A DNA stretch of 64,000 bases from Piscinibacter gummiphilus (lineage in GTDB: Bacteria; Pseudomonadota; Gammaproteobacteria; Burkholderiales; Burkholderiaceae_C), in contig NZ_CP136336.1 of assembly GCF_032681285.1 (NCBI RefSeq), positions 3,831,001-3,895,000 of the forward strand, read 5' to 3'. Shown here one piece after another: positions 8,879 through 18,151 of the stretch. Positions within the stretch are counted from its first letter, which is position 1, and each line of letters opens with the position of its first letter. Made by a program: the position numbers and the translations under genes. The notes under the pieces were generated by a model. The model was not told the origin of the DNA. It saw only the letters and a program-made list of their open reading frames with translations, and did no database searches.

Positions 8879-10438
8879 TCAGCCGAGGTTCACCGGTACG
8901 AAGATCCGTTCTCCGTCACGCTCGACCAGCAGGGCCACGCTCTTCGGCTTGCCCGACATCACGCTCTTGATCTGATCGACCGAAGTGACCGGCTTGCCGT
9001 TGATGGCGATGAGCACGTCGCCCCGCTCGATGCCGGCGCGAGCCGCCGCGCCCGTCACGTTCTCGACCAGCAGGCTGCCTTCGGTCTCGACCTGGCGGCG
9101 CTCGTCGCGCGACAGCGGGCGCAGGGCCAGGCCAAGCTGGCCGGCGCGGTCGGCCTGGTCGTCGTTGGCGGCCTGCTGCTGCGCGTCTTCGGCGCCGCCG
9201 AGCGTGGCGTCGACGTCGATCTGACCCCGGTCGCGCCAGACCTTGAGCTTCACCTTGTCGCCGGGGCTGGCCATGCCGATCAGGCTGCTCAGCGACCCCG
9301 AGCGCACCACCGGCTCGCCGTTCACCTCGGTGATCACGTCACCCGGCTTCAGGCCCGCCTTGGCGGCCGCGCTGTTGCGCGACACGCTCGCCACGAGCGC
9401 GCCGTCGGGCCGCTTCATGCCGAACGATTCGGCGAGCGACTGGTTCACGTCCTGCACCGTCACGCCCAGGCGGCCGTGCTGGGCCTTGCCGGTGGCGACG
9501 ATCTGGTCCTTCACCTTCAGCGCCACGTCGATCGGGATCGCGAACGACAGGCCCTGGTAGCCGCCCGACTGCGAGTAGATCTGCGCGTTGATGCCCACCA
9601 CCGTGCCGCTGCCGTCGAAGAGCGGGCCGCCCGAGTTGCCGGGGTTCACCGCCGCATCCGTCTGGATGAAGGGCACCACCGAATCGCCCGGCAGCGAGCG
9701 GCCCTTGGCGCTCACGATGCCTTGCGTGGCGGTCTGCTCGAAGCCGAAGGGAGAGCCGATCGCCATTACCGGGTCGCCCACTTCCAGCTGCTTGGGGTTG
9801 CCCAGGCGCACGGTCGGCAGGTCTTTCGCGTTGATGCGCAGCACCGCCACGTCGGTGGTCGGGTCGCTGCCCAGCACCTTGGCGGTGAACTCGCGGCGGT
9901 CACTCAGCTTGACGGTCACGTCCTTCGCTTCGCGCACCACGTGCGCGTTGGTGAGGATCAGGCCATCGGCGCTGATGATGAAGCCCGAGCCCTGGCCGCG
10001 GAACGGCTGCTCCGGGATGCCGCCACGCCCGCGCGGCGCCTGCATGCCCGGCAGGCCGCGGAAGAACTTGAAGAAGGGGTCGTTCTCGAAGCCGGGCGGC
10101 AGGCCACCCTGCATCTGCTGCTCGTCGGCCGAGAGCTTGTGCGTGCCCGACACCGTCACGCCGACGACGGCCGGGCCCGCCTGCGCAAAGATCGCGCGGT
10201 AGTTGGGCACCACTGCCTGCGCCGGGATGGGCGCGACCGGCGCCATCGCCGCGGCAGCGGTCGTGGCGGCCGTGGCGCCCGTGGCCGAAGGTGTGGCGGC
10301 GGCGACCACCGCCGGCGGGGTCGACGGCGCTGCTTCGGCCTTGTCCTGGAACCACGGCTTCAGGCTGAACGCGCCAGCCGTGCCCATCGCGAGGACACCC
10401 GCAGCCACCAGGGTGGCATTCAGAGGGTTGAGTTTCAT
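8879..10438 (-). CDS. DegP/HtrA-type periplasmic serine protease
   Basis: A Do-family chaperone-protease of 519 residues. An N-terminal hydrophobic segment (7-25) is followed by an Ala/Pro/Thr-rich linker, a trypsin-like domain with the triad His166 (TNAHVV), Asp196 (TTDVAVL) and Ser269 (NPGNSGGP), and two PDZ domains (about 285-380, with GRLGVTVQDV, and 420-515, with GLALRPLS). This order fits DegP/DegQ/MucD. The ATG at 10438 is preceded by AAAGG. It acts in the periplasm on misfolded envelope proteins. The sequence alone does not separate DegP from MucD. Confidence 0.93.
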   Translation of the reverse strand: MKLNPLNATLVAAGVLAMGTAGAFSLKPWFQDKAEAAPSTPPAVVAAATPSATGATAATTAAAAMAPVAPIPAQAVVPNYRAIFAQAGPAVVGVTVSGTHKLSADEQQMQGGLPPGFENDPFFKFFRGLPGMQAPRGRGGIPEQPFRGQGSGFIISADGLILTNAHVVREAKDVTVKLSDRREFTAKVLGSDPTTDVAVLRINAKDLPTVRLGNPKQLEVGDPVMAIGSPFGFEQTATQGIVSAKGRSLPGDSVVPFIQTDAAVNPGNSGGPLFDGSGTVVGINAQIYSQSGGYQGLSFAIPIDVALKVKDQIVATGKAQHGRLGVTVQDVNQSLAESFGMKRPDGALVASVSRNSAAAKAGLKPGDVITEVNGEPVVRSGSLSSLIGMASPGDKVKLKVWRDRGQIDVDATLGGAEDAQQQAANDDQADRAGQLGLALRPLSRDERRQVETEGSLLVENVTGAAARAGIERGDVLIAINGKPVTSVDQIKSVMSGKPKSVALLVERDGERIFVPVNLG

Positions 10439-10626
10439 GGCGAGCCTTTCGTTTTCAGGAGATCCGAGCGGGGCCACCCCCGCATGCGGCAACGATAGAA
10501 AGGCCCTATGAAGGCATTCTTAGGCGAGCGTTAGGTGAAAGTTAAGCCGCGGGCTGCCGAAAAGGCCAGGTTTGCCGGGCATCTTCCGGCCCATGCCGCA
10601 CGACCGTCCACCGTACCCTTCAGCCT

Positions 10627-11019
10627 GTGGACCGTCCCGACCTGTATCAGATCTTCTATGTGAGCCGCTCGCTCGCCTCGCGCGAGCAGGTGCACGACAT
10701 CGTGGCCAACGCGCGCACGCTCAACGCACGCCGCCAGTTGACCGGCTCGCTGCTCTACACGGGTGGGCACTTCGCGCAGCTGATCGAGGGGCCGGCCGTC
10801 TCGCTGGCCGAGACGATGGTGGCCATCGCGGCCGACCACCGGCACGACACCGTGCGCACGCTCGTCAAAGGTCGTCTTGCCGCACGCCGCTACGGCGAGG
10901 CGCAGATGGCCTACACCGAAGCCCCCGGGGCCAACGAGCTGATCGCCAACCTGCTCGGCACGCGCCGCGTCAACACCCGTCGGGCCCAGCGCGTGCTCGA
11001 CCTGATGTTCAAGCCCTGA
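10627..11019 (+). CDS. BLUF-domain blue-light photoreceptor
   Basis: A short 130-residue protein that is essentially one BLUF domain. It binds FAD and senses blue light by rearranging a hydrogen-bond network. Visible landmarks are the first strand LYQIFYVSRSLA with the tyrosine position, NARRQLTGSLLYTGGHFAQLIEG carrying the flavin-contacting Asn and Gln, and the HRHDTV region. The likely start is GTG at 10627; no ATG fits. No effector domain is attached, so it would signal through a partner. It converges on the channel gene with only 6 bases between stop codons. Confidence 0.85.
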   Translation: MDRPDLYQIFYVSRSLASREQVHDIVANARTLNARRQLTGSLLYTGGHFAQLIEGPAVSLAETMVAIAADHRHDTVRTLVKGRLAARRYGEAQMAYTEAPGANELIANLLGTRRVNTRRAQRVLDLMFKP

Positions 11020-11025
11020 GCCTGT

Positions 11026-11919
11026 TCACTCCGTCGCCGTCACCGGCGGCAGCGCGGCGCCGCAATCGCGGCAGAAGCGGTCCGACATCGAATGCCCGTC
11101 GCTCCCGCAGGCGGTGCAGTGGCGCGTGCGCGGGCGCAGCTTCTGGGCGGTGAATTCGGCGCTCACGATGCCGGTGGGCACGGCGAGCGTGCCCCAGCCC
11201 AGGAGCATCATGATCGACGCGATGAAGCGCCCGAGGTCGGTCTTGGGCGTGATGTCGCCGAAGCCCACTGTCGTCATCGTGGTGATGGCCCAGTACACCC
11301 CCGTCGGAATGTTGTGGAAACCGTGCGCCGGCCCTTCCACCACGTACATCAGCGTGCCCATGATGAGCACGACGATCATCACGAACGACAGGAAGACGAA
11401 GATCTTGCGGCGCGACTCGTAGAGCGCCCGCCCGAGCGCGCCGTATTCGGCGATGTAGGCGCTGAGCTTGAAGATGCGGAAGATGCGCAGCAGCCGCAGC
11501 ACCCGCACGTCGATCAACGCATGCAGGCCGGGCACGAGGATCGCGAGGTACGTGGGCAGCACCGCCACCAGGTCGATCACGCCGAACACGCTGCGGGCGT
11601 AGCGCAGCGGGCGCTGCACGCACACCAGCCGGGCGATGTACTCCAGCGTGAAGAGCAACGTGAAGCTCCACTCCAGCACGGTGAAGAGGCCGCCGTAGGC
11701 CGCGTGAATCGAGGCGATGCTGTCGAGCACCACCACCACGAGGCTCGCGAGGATGAGCCCGATCAGCACTTCGTCGAACAACTTTCCGGCGACCGTGTCC
11801 GATTCGAAGATCACGCGAAAAAGCTTGCGGCGCCACCCGGCCGCGGGCCGGCCATAGGGGTGGAGTTCGGCGTCGGAGCCCTCGCTCGGCGCGGCGCGGG
11901 TCGGTGTGGCGATGCTCAT
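11026..11919 (-). CDS. Voltage-gated-type potassium channel with C-terminal zinc ribbon
   Basis: A 297-residue six-helix ion channel. A short cytoplasmic N-terminus is followed by S1-S4. The S4 segment DVRVLRLLRIFRIFKLS has regularly spaced arginines, as in voltage sensors. The pore carries the potassium filter TTVGFGD. After S6 the tail ends with two CxxC pairs (CTACGSDGHS and FCRDCG), a predicted zinc ribbon. The start at 11919 follows from the domain layout. Family placement is firm; gating and physiological role are not known from sequence. Confidence 0.9.
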   Translation of the reverse strand: MSIATPTRAAPSEGSDAELHPYGRPAAGWRRKLFRVIFESDTVAGKLFDEVLIGLILASLVVVVLDSIASIHAAYGGLFTVLEWSFTLLFTLEYIARLVCVQRPLRYARSVFGVIDLVAVLPTYLAILVPGLHALIDVRVLRLLRIFRIFKLSAYIAEYGALGRALYESRRKIFVFLSFVMIVVLIMGTLMYVVEGPAHGFHNIPTGVYWAITTMTTVGFGDITPKTDLGRFIASIMMLLGWGTLAVPTGIVSAEFTAQKLRPRTRHCTACGSDGHSMSDRFCRDCGAALPPVTATE

Positions 11920-11967
11920 GGGCGCCGATCGTATGCGAGCCCGCAGGGCAGTTGGCGTGACCCAGAC

Positions 11968-14667
11968 ATGGGCATGCGATTTGCCGGATGGGGCAGCCCC
12001 GTCCACACTGCCCTCACCGTGCCCAAACAGAGCCCCGCCTCCAAGCCTTTCCAAGCACCGCCGGATGACGGCTTCGTGCGCGTGCGCGGCGTGCGCGAGC
12101 ACAACCTGAAGAACGTGGACCTCGACGTGCCGCGCAACGCGCTCGTCGTCTTCAGCGGCGTCTCGGGATCGGGCAAATCGTCGCTCGCCTTCGGCACGCT
12201 CTACGCCGAGGCGCAGCGGCGCTACTTCGAGTCGGTCGCCCCCTACGCACGCCGGCTGATCGACCAGGTGGGCGTGCCGGACGTCGACTCGATCGACGGC
12301 CTGCCCCCGGCCGTGGCCTTGCAGCAGCAGCGCGGCACACCCAGCACGCGCTCGACGGTGGCGAGCGTCACTACCATCGGCAGCCTGCTGCGCATGCTCT
12401 ATTCGCGCGCCGGCACCTACCCGCGCGGCCAGCCCATGCTCTACGCGGAAGACTTCTCGCCCAACACGCCGCAGGGCGCCTGCCCCGTGTGCCACGGCCT
12501 CGGGCATGTGTACGAGGTGACCGAGAAATCGATGGTGCCCGACGACTCGCTCACCATCCGTGAGCGCGCAGTCGCCGCCTGGCCGCCTGCCTGGCACGGG
12601 CAGAACCTGCGCGACATCCTCGTCACGCTCGGCTATGACGTCGACACCCCCTGGCGCGACCTGCCGAAGAAAGACCGCAACTGGATCCTCTTCACCGACG
12701 AGCAGCCCACCGTGCCCGTCTACGCCGGCTTCACGCCCGCCGAGACCCGCGCCGCGCTGCGCCGGAAAGAAGAGCCCAGCTACCAGGGCACCTTCACCGG
12801 CGCGCGCAAGTACGTGCTGCAGACCTTCGCCACCACGCAGAGCGCGCTGATGAAGAAGCGTGTTTCGCGCTACATGGTGGGCAGCCTCTGCGCCGAATGT
12901 CACGGCAAGCGGCTCAAGCGCGAGGCGCTGGCCGTCACCTTCGCGGGGCTGGACATCGGCGAGCTGGCGCAGATGCCGCTCATGCAGCTCGCCGACGCGC
13001 TGCAGCCGGCGGCGCAAGGGCAGTTCGAAGCCGGCACGCAGGCCGCTCCCGCGCTCAGCCGCTCGGCCACGCAGCAGCACACCGCACGCCGCGTGGCGGC
13101 CGGTGGCTCGGCGCATGCCGCGGCCCCCGACGTGCGGCTCACGCCCCACCTGTCGGAAGAAAAACGCATCGCCGCGCAACGCATCGCACACGACGTGCTG
13201 GAACGCGTGAGCACCTTGTGCGACCTGGGCCTGGGCTACCTGTCGCTCGATCGCAGCACGCCCACGCTCTCGCCCGGCGAGCTGCAGCGCGTGCGCCTGG
13301 CCACGCAGATCCGCTCCAACCTCTTCGGCGTGGTCTACGTGCTCGACGAACCTTCGGCCGGCCTGCACCCGGCCGACGGGGAAGCCCTGCTGCGCGCACT
13401 CGGGCGGCTCAAGGACGGCGGCAACTCGCTCTTCGTGGTGGAGCACGACGTGTCGCTGATGCGCCGCGCCGACTGGCTGGTCGACGTGGGGCCCGACGCG
13501 GGCGAGCTCGGCGGACAGGTGCTCTACAGCGGGCCGCCCGAAGGGCTGCGCGATGTCGCCAACTCGCACACCGCGAAGCACCTCTTCGGCGAGCGGCGCC
13601 TGAGCGCGCGGCAGCGCCCCGTCGACCGCTGGCTGACGCTCGAAGGCATCACCTGCCACAACTTGCGCGGCCTCGATGCGCGCTTCCCCGTCGGCGCCTT
13701 CACCTGCGTCACCGGCGTGTCGGGCTCGGGCAAGTCGAGCCTCGTGAGCCAGGCGCTGGTGCAGCTGGTGTCGGCCCAGCTCGGCCACGAGCCACCCCCC
13801 GCCGACGACGAAGGCGACGATGCCGCCGGCGAGATCACCGAGACCGCGCGCGGCCGCATCGGCTCGGGCATGGAGGCCATCCGCCGCCTGGTGCGCGTCG
13901 ACCAGAAGCCCATCGGCCGCACGCCGCGCTCGAACCTCGCCACCTACACCGGCCTCTTCGACCACGTGCGCCGCCTCTTCGCCGCCACGCCGGCCGCGCG
14001 CAGGCGCCGCTTCGATGCAGGCCGCTTCTCGTTCAACGTGGCCAAGGGCCGCTGCGACACCTGCGAGGGCGAAGGCTTCGTGAGCGTGGAGCTGCTCTTC
14101 ATGCCAAGCGTCTACGCGCCCTGCCCCACCTGCCACGGCGCGCGCTACAACGAGCAGACGCTCACCGTCACCTGGCGCGAGAAGAACATCGCGCAGGTCC
14201 TCGGCATGACGGTGACCGAGGCGCTCGCCTTCTTCGCCGACGAAGCCCCGCTGCGCCGCCCGCTGCAGCTCCTGCAGGACATCGGCCTCGGCTACCTGCG
14301 CCTCGGGCAGCCCGCCACCGAACTCTCGGGCGGCGAAGCACAGCGCATCAAGCTCGCGACCGAGCTGCAGCGCTCTCAGCGCGGCGACACGCTGTACGTG
14401 CTCGACGAGCCCACCACCGGCCTGCACGCGTCAGACGTCGACCGCCTGATGACGCAACTCAACGGCCTGGTCGACGCCGGCAACACGGTGGTGGTGGTCG
14501 AGCACGACATGCGCGTGGCCGCCGCGAGCGACTGGGTGATCGACATGGGCCCCGGCGCGGGGCAAGAGGGTGGCCGGCAGGTGGCCTGCGGCCGGCCCGC
14601 CGAGGTGGCGCAGGCGGCCGGCAGCCGCACCGCGCCCTACCTGGCACAGCCCTTTGGGAGCCGCTAG
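11968..14667 (+). CDS. Class II UvrA-like excinuclease ABC ATPase
   Basis: About 899 residues from the ATG at 11968, or 882 from a GTG at 12019; neither has a clear ribosome site. It has the UvrA layout of two ABC modules, with Walker A GVSGSGKSS in each, signatures LSPGELQR (degenerate) and LSGGEAQR, and Walker B regions VLDEPSAGLHP and VLDEPTTGLHA. The C-terminal zinc finger is complete (CDTC, 19 residues, CPTC). The N-terminal finger keeps only its second half (GACPVCHGLG), as I recall for class II UvrA proteins. These are paralogues of the repair UvrA, and some are linked to drug self-protection. The 3' end overlaps the convergent aminotransferase by 4 bases. Confidence 0.88.
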   Translation: MGMRFAGWGSPVHTALTVPKQSPASKPFQAPPDDGFVRVRGVREHNLKNVDLDVPRNALVVFSGVSGSGKSSLAFGTLYAEAQRRYFESVAPYARRLIDQVGVPDVDSIDGLPPAVALQQQRGTPSTRSTVASVTTIGSLLRMLYSRAGTYPRGQPMLYAEDFSPNTPQGACPVCHGLGHVYEVTEKSMVPDDSLTIRERAVAAWPPAWHGQNLRDILVTLGYDVDTPWRDLPKKDRNWILFTDEQPTVPVYAGFTPAETRAALRRKEEPSYQGTFTGARKYVLQTFATTQSALMKKRVSRYMVGSLCAECHGKRLKREALAVTFAGLDIGELAQMPLMQLADALQPAAQGQFEAGTQAAPALSRSATQQHTARRVAAGGSAHAAAPDVRLTPHLSEEKRIAAQRIAHDVLERVSTLCDLGLGYLSLDRSTPTLSPGELQRVRLATQIRSNLFGVVYVLDEPSAGLHPADGEALLRALGRLKDGGNSLFVVEHDVSLMRRADWLVDVGPDAGELGGQVLYSGPPEGLRDVANSHTAKHLFGERRLSARQRPVDRWLTLEGITCHNLRGLDARFPVGAFTCVTGVSGSGKSSLVSQALVQLVSAQLGHEPPPADDEGDDAAGEITETARGRIGSGMEAIRRLVRVDQKPIGRTPRSNLATYTGLFDHVRRLFAATPAARRRRFDAGRFSFNVAKGRCDTCEGEGFVSVELLFMPSVYAPCPTCHGARYNEQTLTVTWREKNIAQVLGMTVTEALAFFADEAPLRRPLQLLQDIGLGYLRLGQPATELSGGEAQRIKLATELQRSQRGDTLYVLDEPTTGLHASDVDRLMTQLNGLVDAGNTVVVVEHDMRVAAASDWVIDMGPGAGQEGGRQVACGRPAEVAQAAGSRTAPYLAQPFGSR

Positions 14668-15791
14668 CGGATCTGCTGCAGCGCAGCGTCCAGTTGTCCG
14701 ACGGTGCGGTCGACGTTGCCGAGCTTGTCGAGCCCGAAGAGACCGATGCGCCAGGTCTTGAAGTCGGCGCCTTCGTCGCATTGCAGCGGCACGCCAGCCG
14801 CCGTCTGCAGGCCCGCCGCGAGGAATTTCGTCGACGACTGGATCTCGGGGTCGCTGGTGTAGCTCACCACCACGCCCGGCGCTTCGTAGCCGGGGGCGGC
14901 CACACTCTTGAAGCCGTGCTTCGCGAGCAGCGCCCGCACCTTGCTGCCCAGCTCCTGCTGCGCCGCGCGCGCCTTCTCGAAGCCGAAAGCCTTGGTCTCG
15001 AGCATCACGTCGCGCACGCGGGTGAGCGCATCGGTCGGCATGGTGGTGTGGTAGCTGTAAGCGCCGCCCTCATAGCTTTCCATGATGGCGAGCCACTTCT
15101 TCAGGTCGCACGCGAAGCTGGTGCTGGTGGTCTGGTCGATGCGCGCGCGGGCGCGCTCGCCGAGCATGACGAAGGCGCAGCCGGGCGAGCCGCTCCAGCC
15201 CTTCTGCGGCGCACTGATGAGCACGTCGACGTGGTTCTTCACCATGTCGACCCAGATCGCACCCGAGGCGATGCAGTCGAGCACGAAGAGGCCGCCTGCG
15301 GCCTGGGTCGCCTGGCCCACTGCACGCAGGTAGTCGTCGGGCAGCAGCATGCCGCTGGCCGTTTCCACGTGCGCGGCGAACACCGCGGCCGGCTTCTCGC
15401 GCTCGATGGCGGCCACCACTTCGTCGATGGACGCGGGCGCGAATGCGGCGTCGGGGGCCGCGCCGATGCGCTTGGCCTTGAGCACGGTCGCCGACGACGG
15501 GATGTTCCCCATCTCGAAAATCTGCGTCCAACGGAAGCTGAACCAGCCGTTGCGGATCACGAGCACCTTCTGATGGGTGGCGAACTGGCGCGCCACCGCT
15601 TCCATGCCGAAGGTGCCGCTGCCCGGCACCACGATGGCGGCCTTGGCGTTGTAGGCCTCCTTCAGCGTGGCCGAGATGTCGCGCATCACCCCCTGGAACT
15701 TCTTCGACATGTGATTCAGCGCACGGTCGGTGTAGACGACCGAGAACTCGAGCAGGCCTTCGGGGTCGACGTGGGGCAGCAGTCCAGGCAT
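14664..15791 (-). CDS. Class V PLP aminotransferase (alanine-glyoxylate / serine-pyruvate type)
   Basis: A 375-residue class V aminotransferase. The N-terminal half has the glycine-rich PLP phosphate site VPGSGTFGMEAVAR; LDCIASGAIWVDM supplies the PLP-pairing Asp, and the Schiff-base lysine is in SAPQKGWSGSPG. This subgroup includes serine-glyoxylate, alanine-glyoxylate and 2-aminoethylphosphonate aminotransferases. No phosphonate or serine-cycle genes are nearby to choose between them. The start at 15791 fits family length. Confidence 0.85.
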   Translation of the reverse strand: MPGLLPHVDPEGLLEFSVVYTDRALNHMSKKFQGVMRDISATLKEAYNAKAAIVVPGSGTFGMEAVARQFATHQKVLVIRNGWFSFRWTQIFEMGNIPSSATVLKAKRIGAAPDAAFAPASIDEVVAAIEREKPAAVFAAHVETASGMLLPDDYLRAVGQATQAAGGLFVLDCIASGAIWVDMVKNHVDVLISAPQKGWSGSPGCAFVMLGERARARIDQTTSTSFACDLKKWLAIMESYEGGAYSYHTTMPTDALTRVRDVMLETKAFGFEKARAAQQELGSKVRALLAKHGFKSVAAPGYEAPGVVVSYTSDPEIQSSTKFLAAGLQTAAGVPLQCDEGADFKTWRIGLFGLDKLGNVDRTVGQLDAALQQIR

Positions 15792-15901
15792 GGTGGGTCT
15801 CGCACAAGGTGTTGAAGGAGATCGGGCCAGCTTATCACCGCCCCTCTTCGCTTAGGTGCAGCGGCGACAATGCCCGCCTGCTCGCACCCGCACAGTCGTC
15901 C

Positions 15902-17059
15902 ATGTCCAGCCCCGACTTCAGCTCTTCCACGTTGTTCCTGCGACTCACCCACTGGCTGACCGACCTCAAACCGATGCGGATGCGCGTCAACGCACGCGAG
16001 CGGTGGCGCGTGGTCGTCGGCGCCGGCATCGGCCTCTTCCTCACGGCACTGGCCAGCATGGCCCTCTCGCACGGCAGCCCGACCATCCCGTGGCTGATCG
16101 CGCCGCTCGGGGCGAGCGCGGTGCTGGTGTTTGGCCTGCCAGCGAGCCCGCTCGCGCAGCCGTGGCCGGTGGTCGGGGGCAACTCGGTGTCGGCGCTCAT
16201 CGGCATCGCCTGCACGCTCGCATGGGGGCCGACGCCAATGACCGCGGCGGTGGCGGTTGCGCTGGCCATTGCCGCAATGTTCGCCCTGCGCTGCCTGCAC
16301 CCGCCGGGCGGTGCGAGCGCCCTGCTGGTGGTGCTGCTGGGCACGACCGACCCGCGGTTCGCGCTGGTGCCGGTGTTCACGCATTCCTTCGCGCTCGCCC
16401 TGGCCGGCATCGTCTACAACAACGCGACGGGCAAGCGCTACCCGCATCGCCAGGGCGTGGCGGCACCGGTGCCGAGTGCCTCGCACCAGCCGGTCTTCAC
16501 CGAGGCCGACCTCGACACCGTGCTCAAACGCTACAACCAGGTGCTCGACGTGAGCCCCGACGATCTGCAGGCCCTGCTCGCGCAGACCGAGCTCGAGTCC
16601 TACCGCCGCCGCCTGGGCGAACTGCGCTGCCGCGACGTGATGTCGACCGATCTCGTGACCGTGGAATTCGGCGACTCGCTGCAAGACGCCTGGAAGCTGC
16701 TGCGCGAGCGCCGCATCAAGGCGCTGCCGGTGGTCGACAAGGTCAGGCGCGTGGTGGGCGTGGTGACACTCGCCGACTTCATGCGCCATGCCGATCTCGA
16801 CTTCCACCACGGCTGGGTGGAGCGCCTGCGCAGCTTCATCACACCTTCGCCCACGCCCTACTCCACCAAGCCAGAGACGGTGGGCCAGATCATGGTGCGC
16901 CAGGTGCGCGTGGCGAGCGCCGACCGGCGCCTGAGCGAGCTCGTGCCGCTCTTTGCCGACACCGGCCACCACCACATTCCCATCATCGACGACGACAAGC
17001 GGCTGGTGGGCATCATCACGCAGTCCGACGTGGTGGCGGCCTTGTGCCGCAGCCATTGA
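15902..17059 (+). CDS. HPP-family membrane protein with two CBS domains
   Basis: A 385-residue protein. The N-terminal half has about four to five hydrophobic helices with the family-naming motif LHPPGGASALL. The C-terminal half carries two CBS domains (CRDVMSTDLVTVEFGDSL with LPVVDKVRRVVGVVT, and VGQIMVRQVRVASADRRLS with IPIIDDDKRLVGIIT), which usually bind adenine nucleotides and regulate the attached protein. Plant and cyanobacterial HPP relatives have been linked to nitrite transport; whether this applies here is unknown. The ATG at 15902 is chosen because conserved hydrophobic sequence follows soon after. Confidence 0.85.
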   Translation: MSSPDFSSSTLFLRLTHWLTDLKPMRMRVNARERWRVVVGAGIGLFLTALASMALSHGSPTIPWLIAPLGASAVLVFGLPASPLAQPWPVVGGNSVSALIGIACTLAWGPTPMTAAVAVALAIAAMFALRCLHPPGGASALLVVLLGTTDPRFALVPVFTHSFALALAGIVYNNATGKRYPHRQGVAAPVPSASHQPVFTEADLDTVLKRYNQVLDVSPDDLQALLAQTELESYRRRLGELRCRDVMSTDLVTVEFGDSLQDAWKLLRERRIKALPVVDKVRRVVGVVTLADFMRHADLDFHHGWVERLRSFITPSPTPYSTKPETVGQIMVRQVRVASADRRLSELVPLFADTGHHHIPIIDDDKRLVGIITQSDVVAALCRSH

Positions 17060-17074
17060 AGCAGCCCGGAAGCG

Positions 17075-17530
17075 TCAGCCCGGGATGTCGGGCTCGACCA
17101 AGAGGGCCAGTTGCGCGAGCGACTCCTGCCAGCCCAGCATGCAGCCATCGACCGGGATCACGTTGGGGATCCCCTCCTGCGTGACGTGCAACGCCGTTCC
17201 GCAACTCACCTTCATCAGCGTGACCGTGGTCTTGATCTCGCCCGGCAGGCCGGGGTCGTCGAACACCGCCACGTAGGCCAGCCGCTCGCCCGGCTTCATC
17301 TCGAGGAAGGTGGTGGTGAAGCCGTGGGTGTGGCCCGACGAGAAGTTGGTGAACGACATCGTGTAGCGGCCGTTCACCCGCGCGTCCATCTCATGGACCT
17401 TGCCGGTGAACCCGTTGGGCGGCAGCCACTTGGCAAGCGCATCGGCGTCGACGAAGGCGCGGTACAGCCGCTCGGGGGTGGTGCGCAGCACGCGGTGCAG
17501 GCGCACGGTGTTGGTCGTGATGGCGTTCAT
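17075..17530 (-). CDS. SRPBCC (AHSA1-like) protein
   Basis: A 151-residue START/Bet v1-fold protein of the activator-of-Hsp90-homologue group: VRLHRVLRTTPERLYRAFVDADALAKWLPP at the start and the family ending pattern CGTALHVTQEGIP with an induced Trp/Glu-rich helix. Such proteins bind hydrophobic ligands; no catalytic function is visible. It is divergent from the VOC gene across a 168-base gap, and the two may share a control region. Confidence 0.82.
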   Translation of the reverse strand: MNAITTNTVRLHRVLRTTPERLYRAFVDADALAKWLPPNGFTGKVHEMDARVNGRYTMSFTNFSSGHTHGFTTTFLEMKPGERLAYVAVFDDPGLPGEIKTTVTLMKVSCGTALHVTQEGIPNVIPVDGCMLGWQESLAQLALLVEPDIPG

Positions 17531-17698
17531 GGCTTGTCTTCCTTTCAGCAGAGGACGACCCTCTGCCGAGACGACGCGCCGCGACCGCGGCTTTCGACAA
17601 GCGCATCGAAAAACTCTCCGGCCCTGACACGCCCTGACATCCGTTGCGGCACGCCGTCTGCTGGCTAGGATGGTCCGAAGTCACCACAGGAGCCCTTC

Positions 17699-18127
17699 AT
17701 GGAAACCAACGAACTGCACCGCGGCCGCCTTCTCGACCATCTGCAACTCGTCGTGCGCGACCTGCCGGCCAGCCAGCGCTTCTACACGGCCGTGCTCGAA
17801 GTGCTGGGCATTCCGATCGGCGGCACTGGCGACGGCTACTTCTGGGCCGACGAGCTCTTCGTCTCCACCGCCGAAAGCCAGGCCGCGCAAGGCCATCTCA
17901 CGGGCCGCCATCACTTCGCGTTCCAGGCGAAAGACCGCGCCACCGTCGATGCCTTCCACAAGGCCGCGCTGGCCAGCGGCGGCAAGGACAACGGCGCGCC
18001 CGGAGAGCGCCCGTACCACCCTGGCTACTACGCGGCCTTCGTGATCGACCCCGACGGCAATAACGTCGAGGCCGTCTTCCACGGCCCGGCCAAGCGCAGT
18101 GCTGAATCGGTGAAGGTCACGTTCTAG
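17699..18127 (+). CDS. VOC-family protein
   Basis: A 142-residue glyoxalase/dioxygenase-fold protein: LLDHLQLVVRDLPASQRFYTAVLE opens the first module, HHFAFQAKDRATVDAFHKAAL the second, and it ends YAAFVIDPDGNNVEAVFH. This is the subgroup commonly labelled lactoylglutathione lyase-like, with unknown substrate. The ATG at 17699 has AGGAG 7 bases upstream. It converges on the guanidine carboxylase gene with 24 bases between them, so no room remains for an allophanate hydrolase there. Confidence 0.83.
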   Translation: METNELHRGRLLDHLQLVVRDLPASQRFYTAVLEVLGIPIGGTGDGYFWADELFVSTAESQAAQGHLTGRHHFAFQAKDRATVDAFHKAALASGGKDNGAPGERPYHPGYYAAFVIDPDGNNVEAVFHGPAKRSAESVKVTF

Positions 18128-18151
18128 CGCGGGCTCGGCTGCGTCGCCGGC

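Noticed and set aside
11920..14427. Very long minus-strand open frame across the uvrA-like gene, reading into the channel gene
   Set aside because: It is the antisense shadow of a high-GC coding region; the translation is Arg/Ala/His repeats without family features. Only its end (the channel) is real.
12897..15815. Plus-strand open frame of 972 codons over uvrA and the aminotransferase
   Set aside because: Low-complexity Arg/Ala/Pro composition; the overlapping frames contain clear UvrA and aminotransferase motifs.
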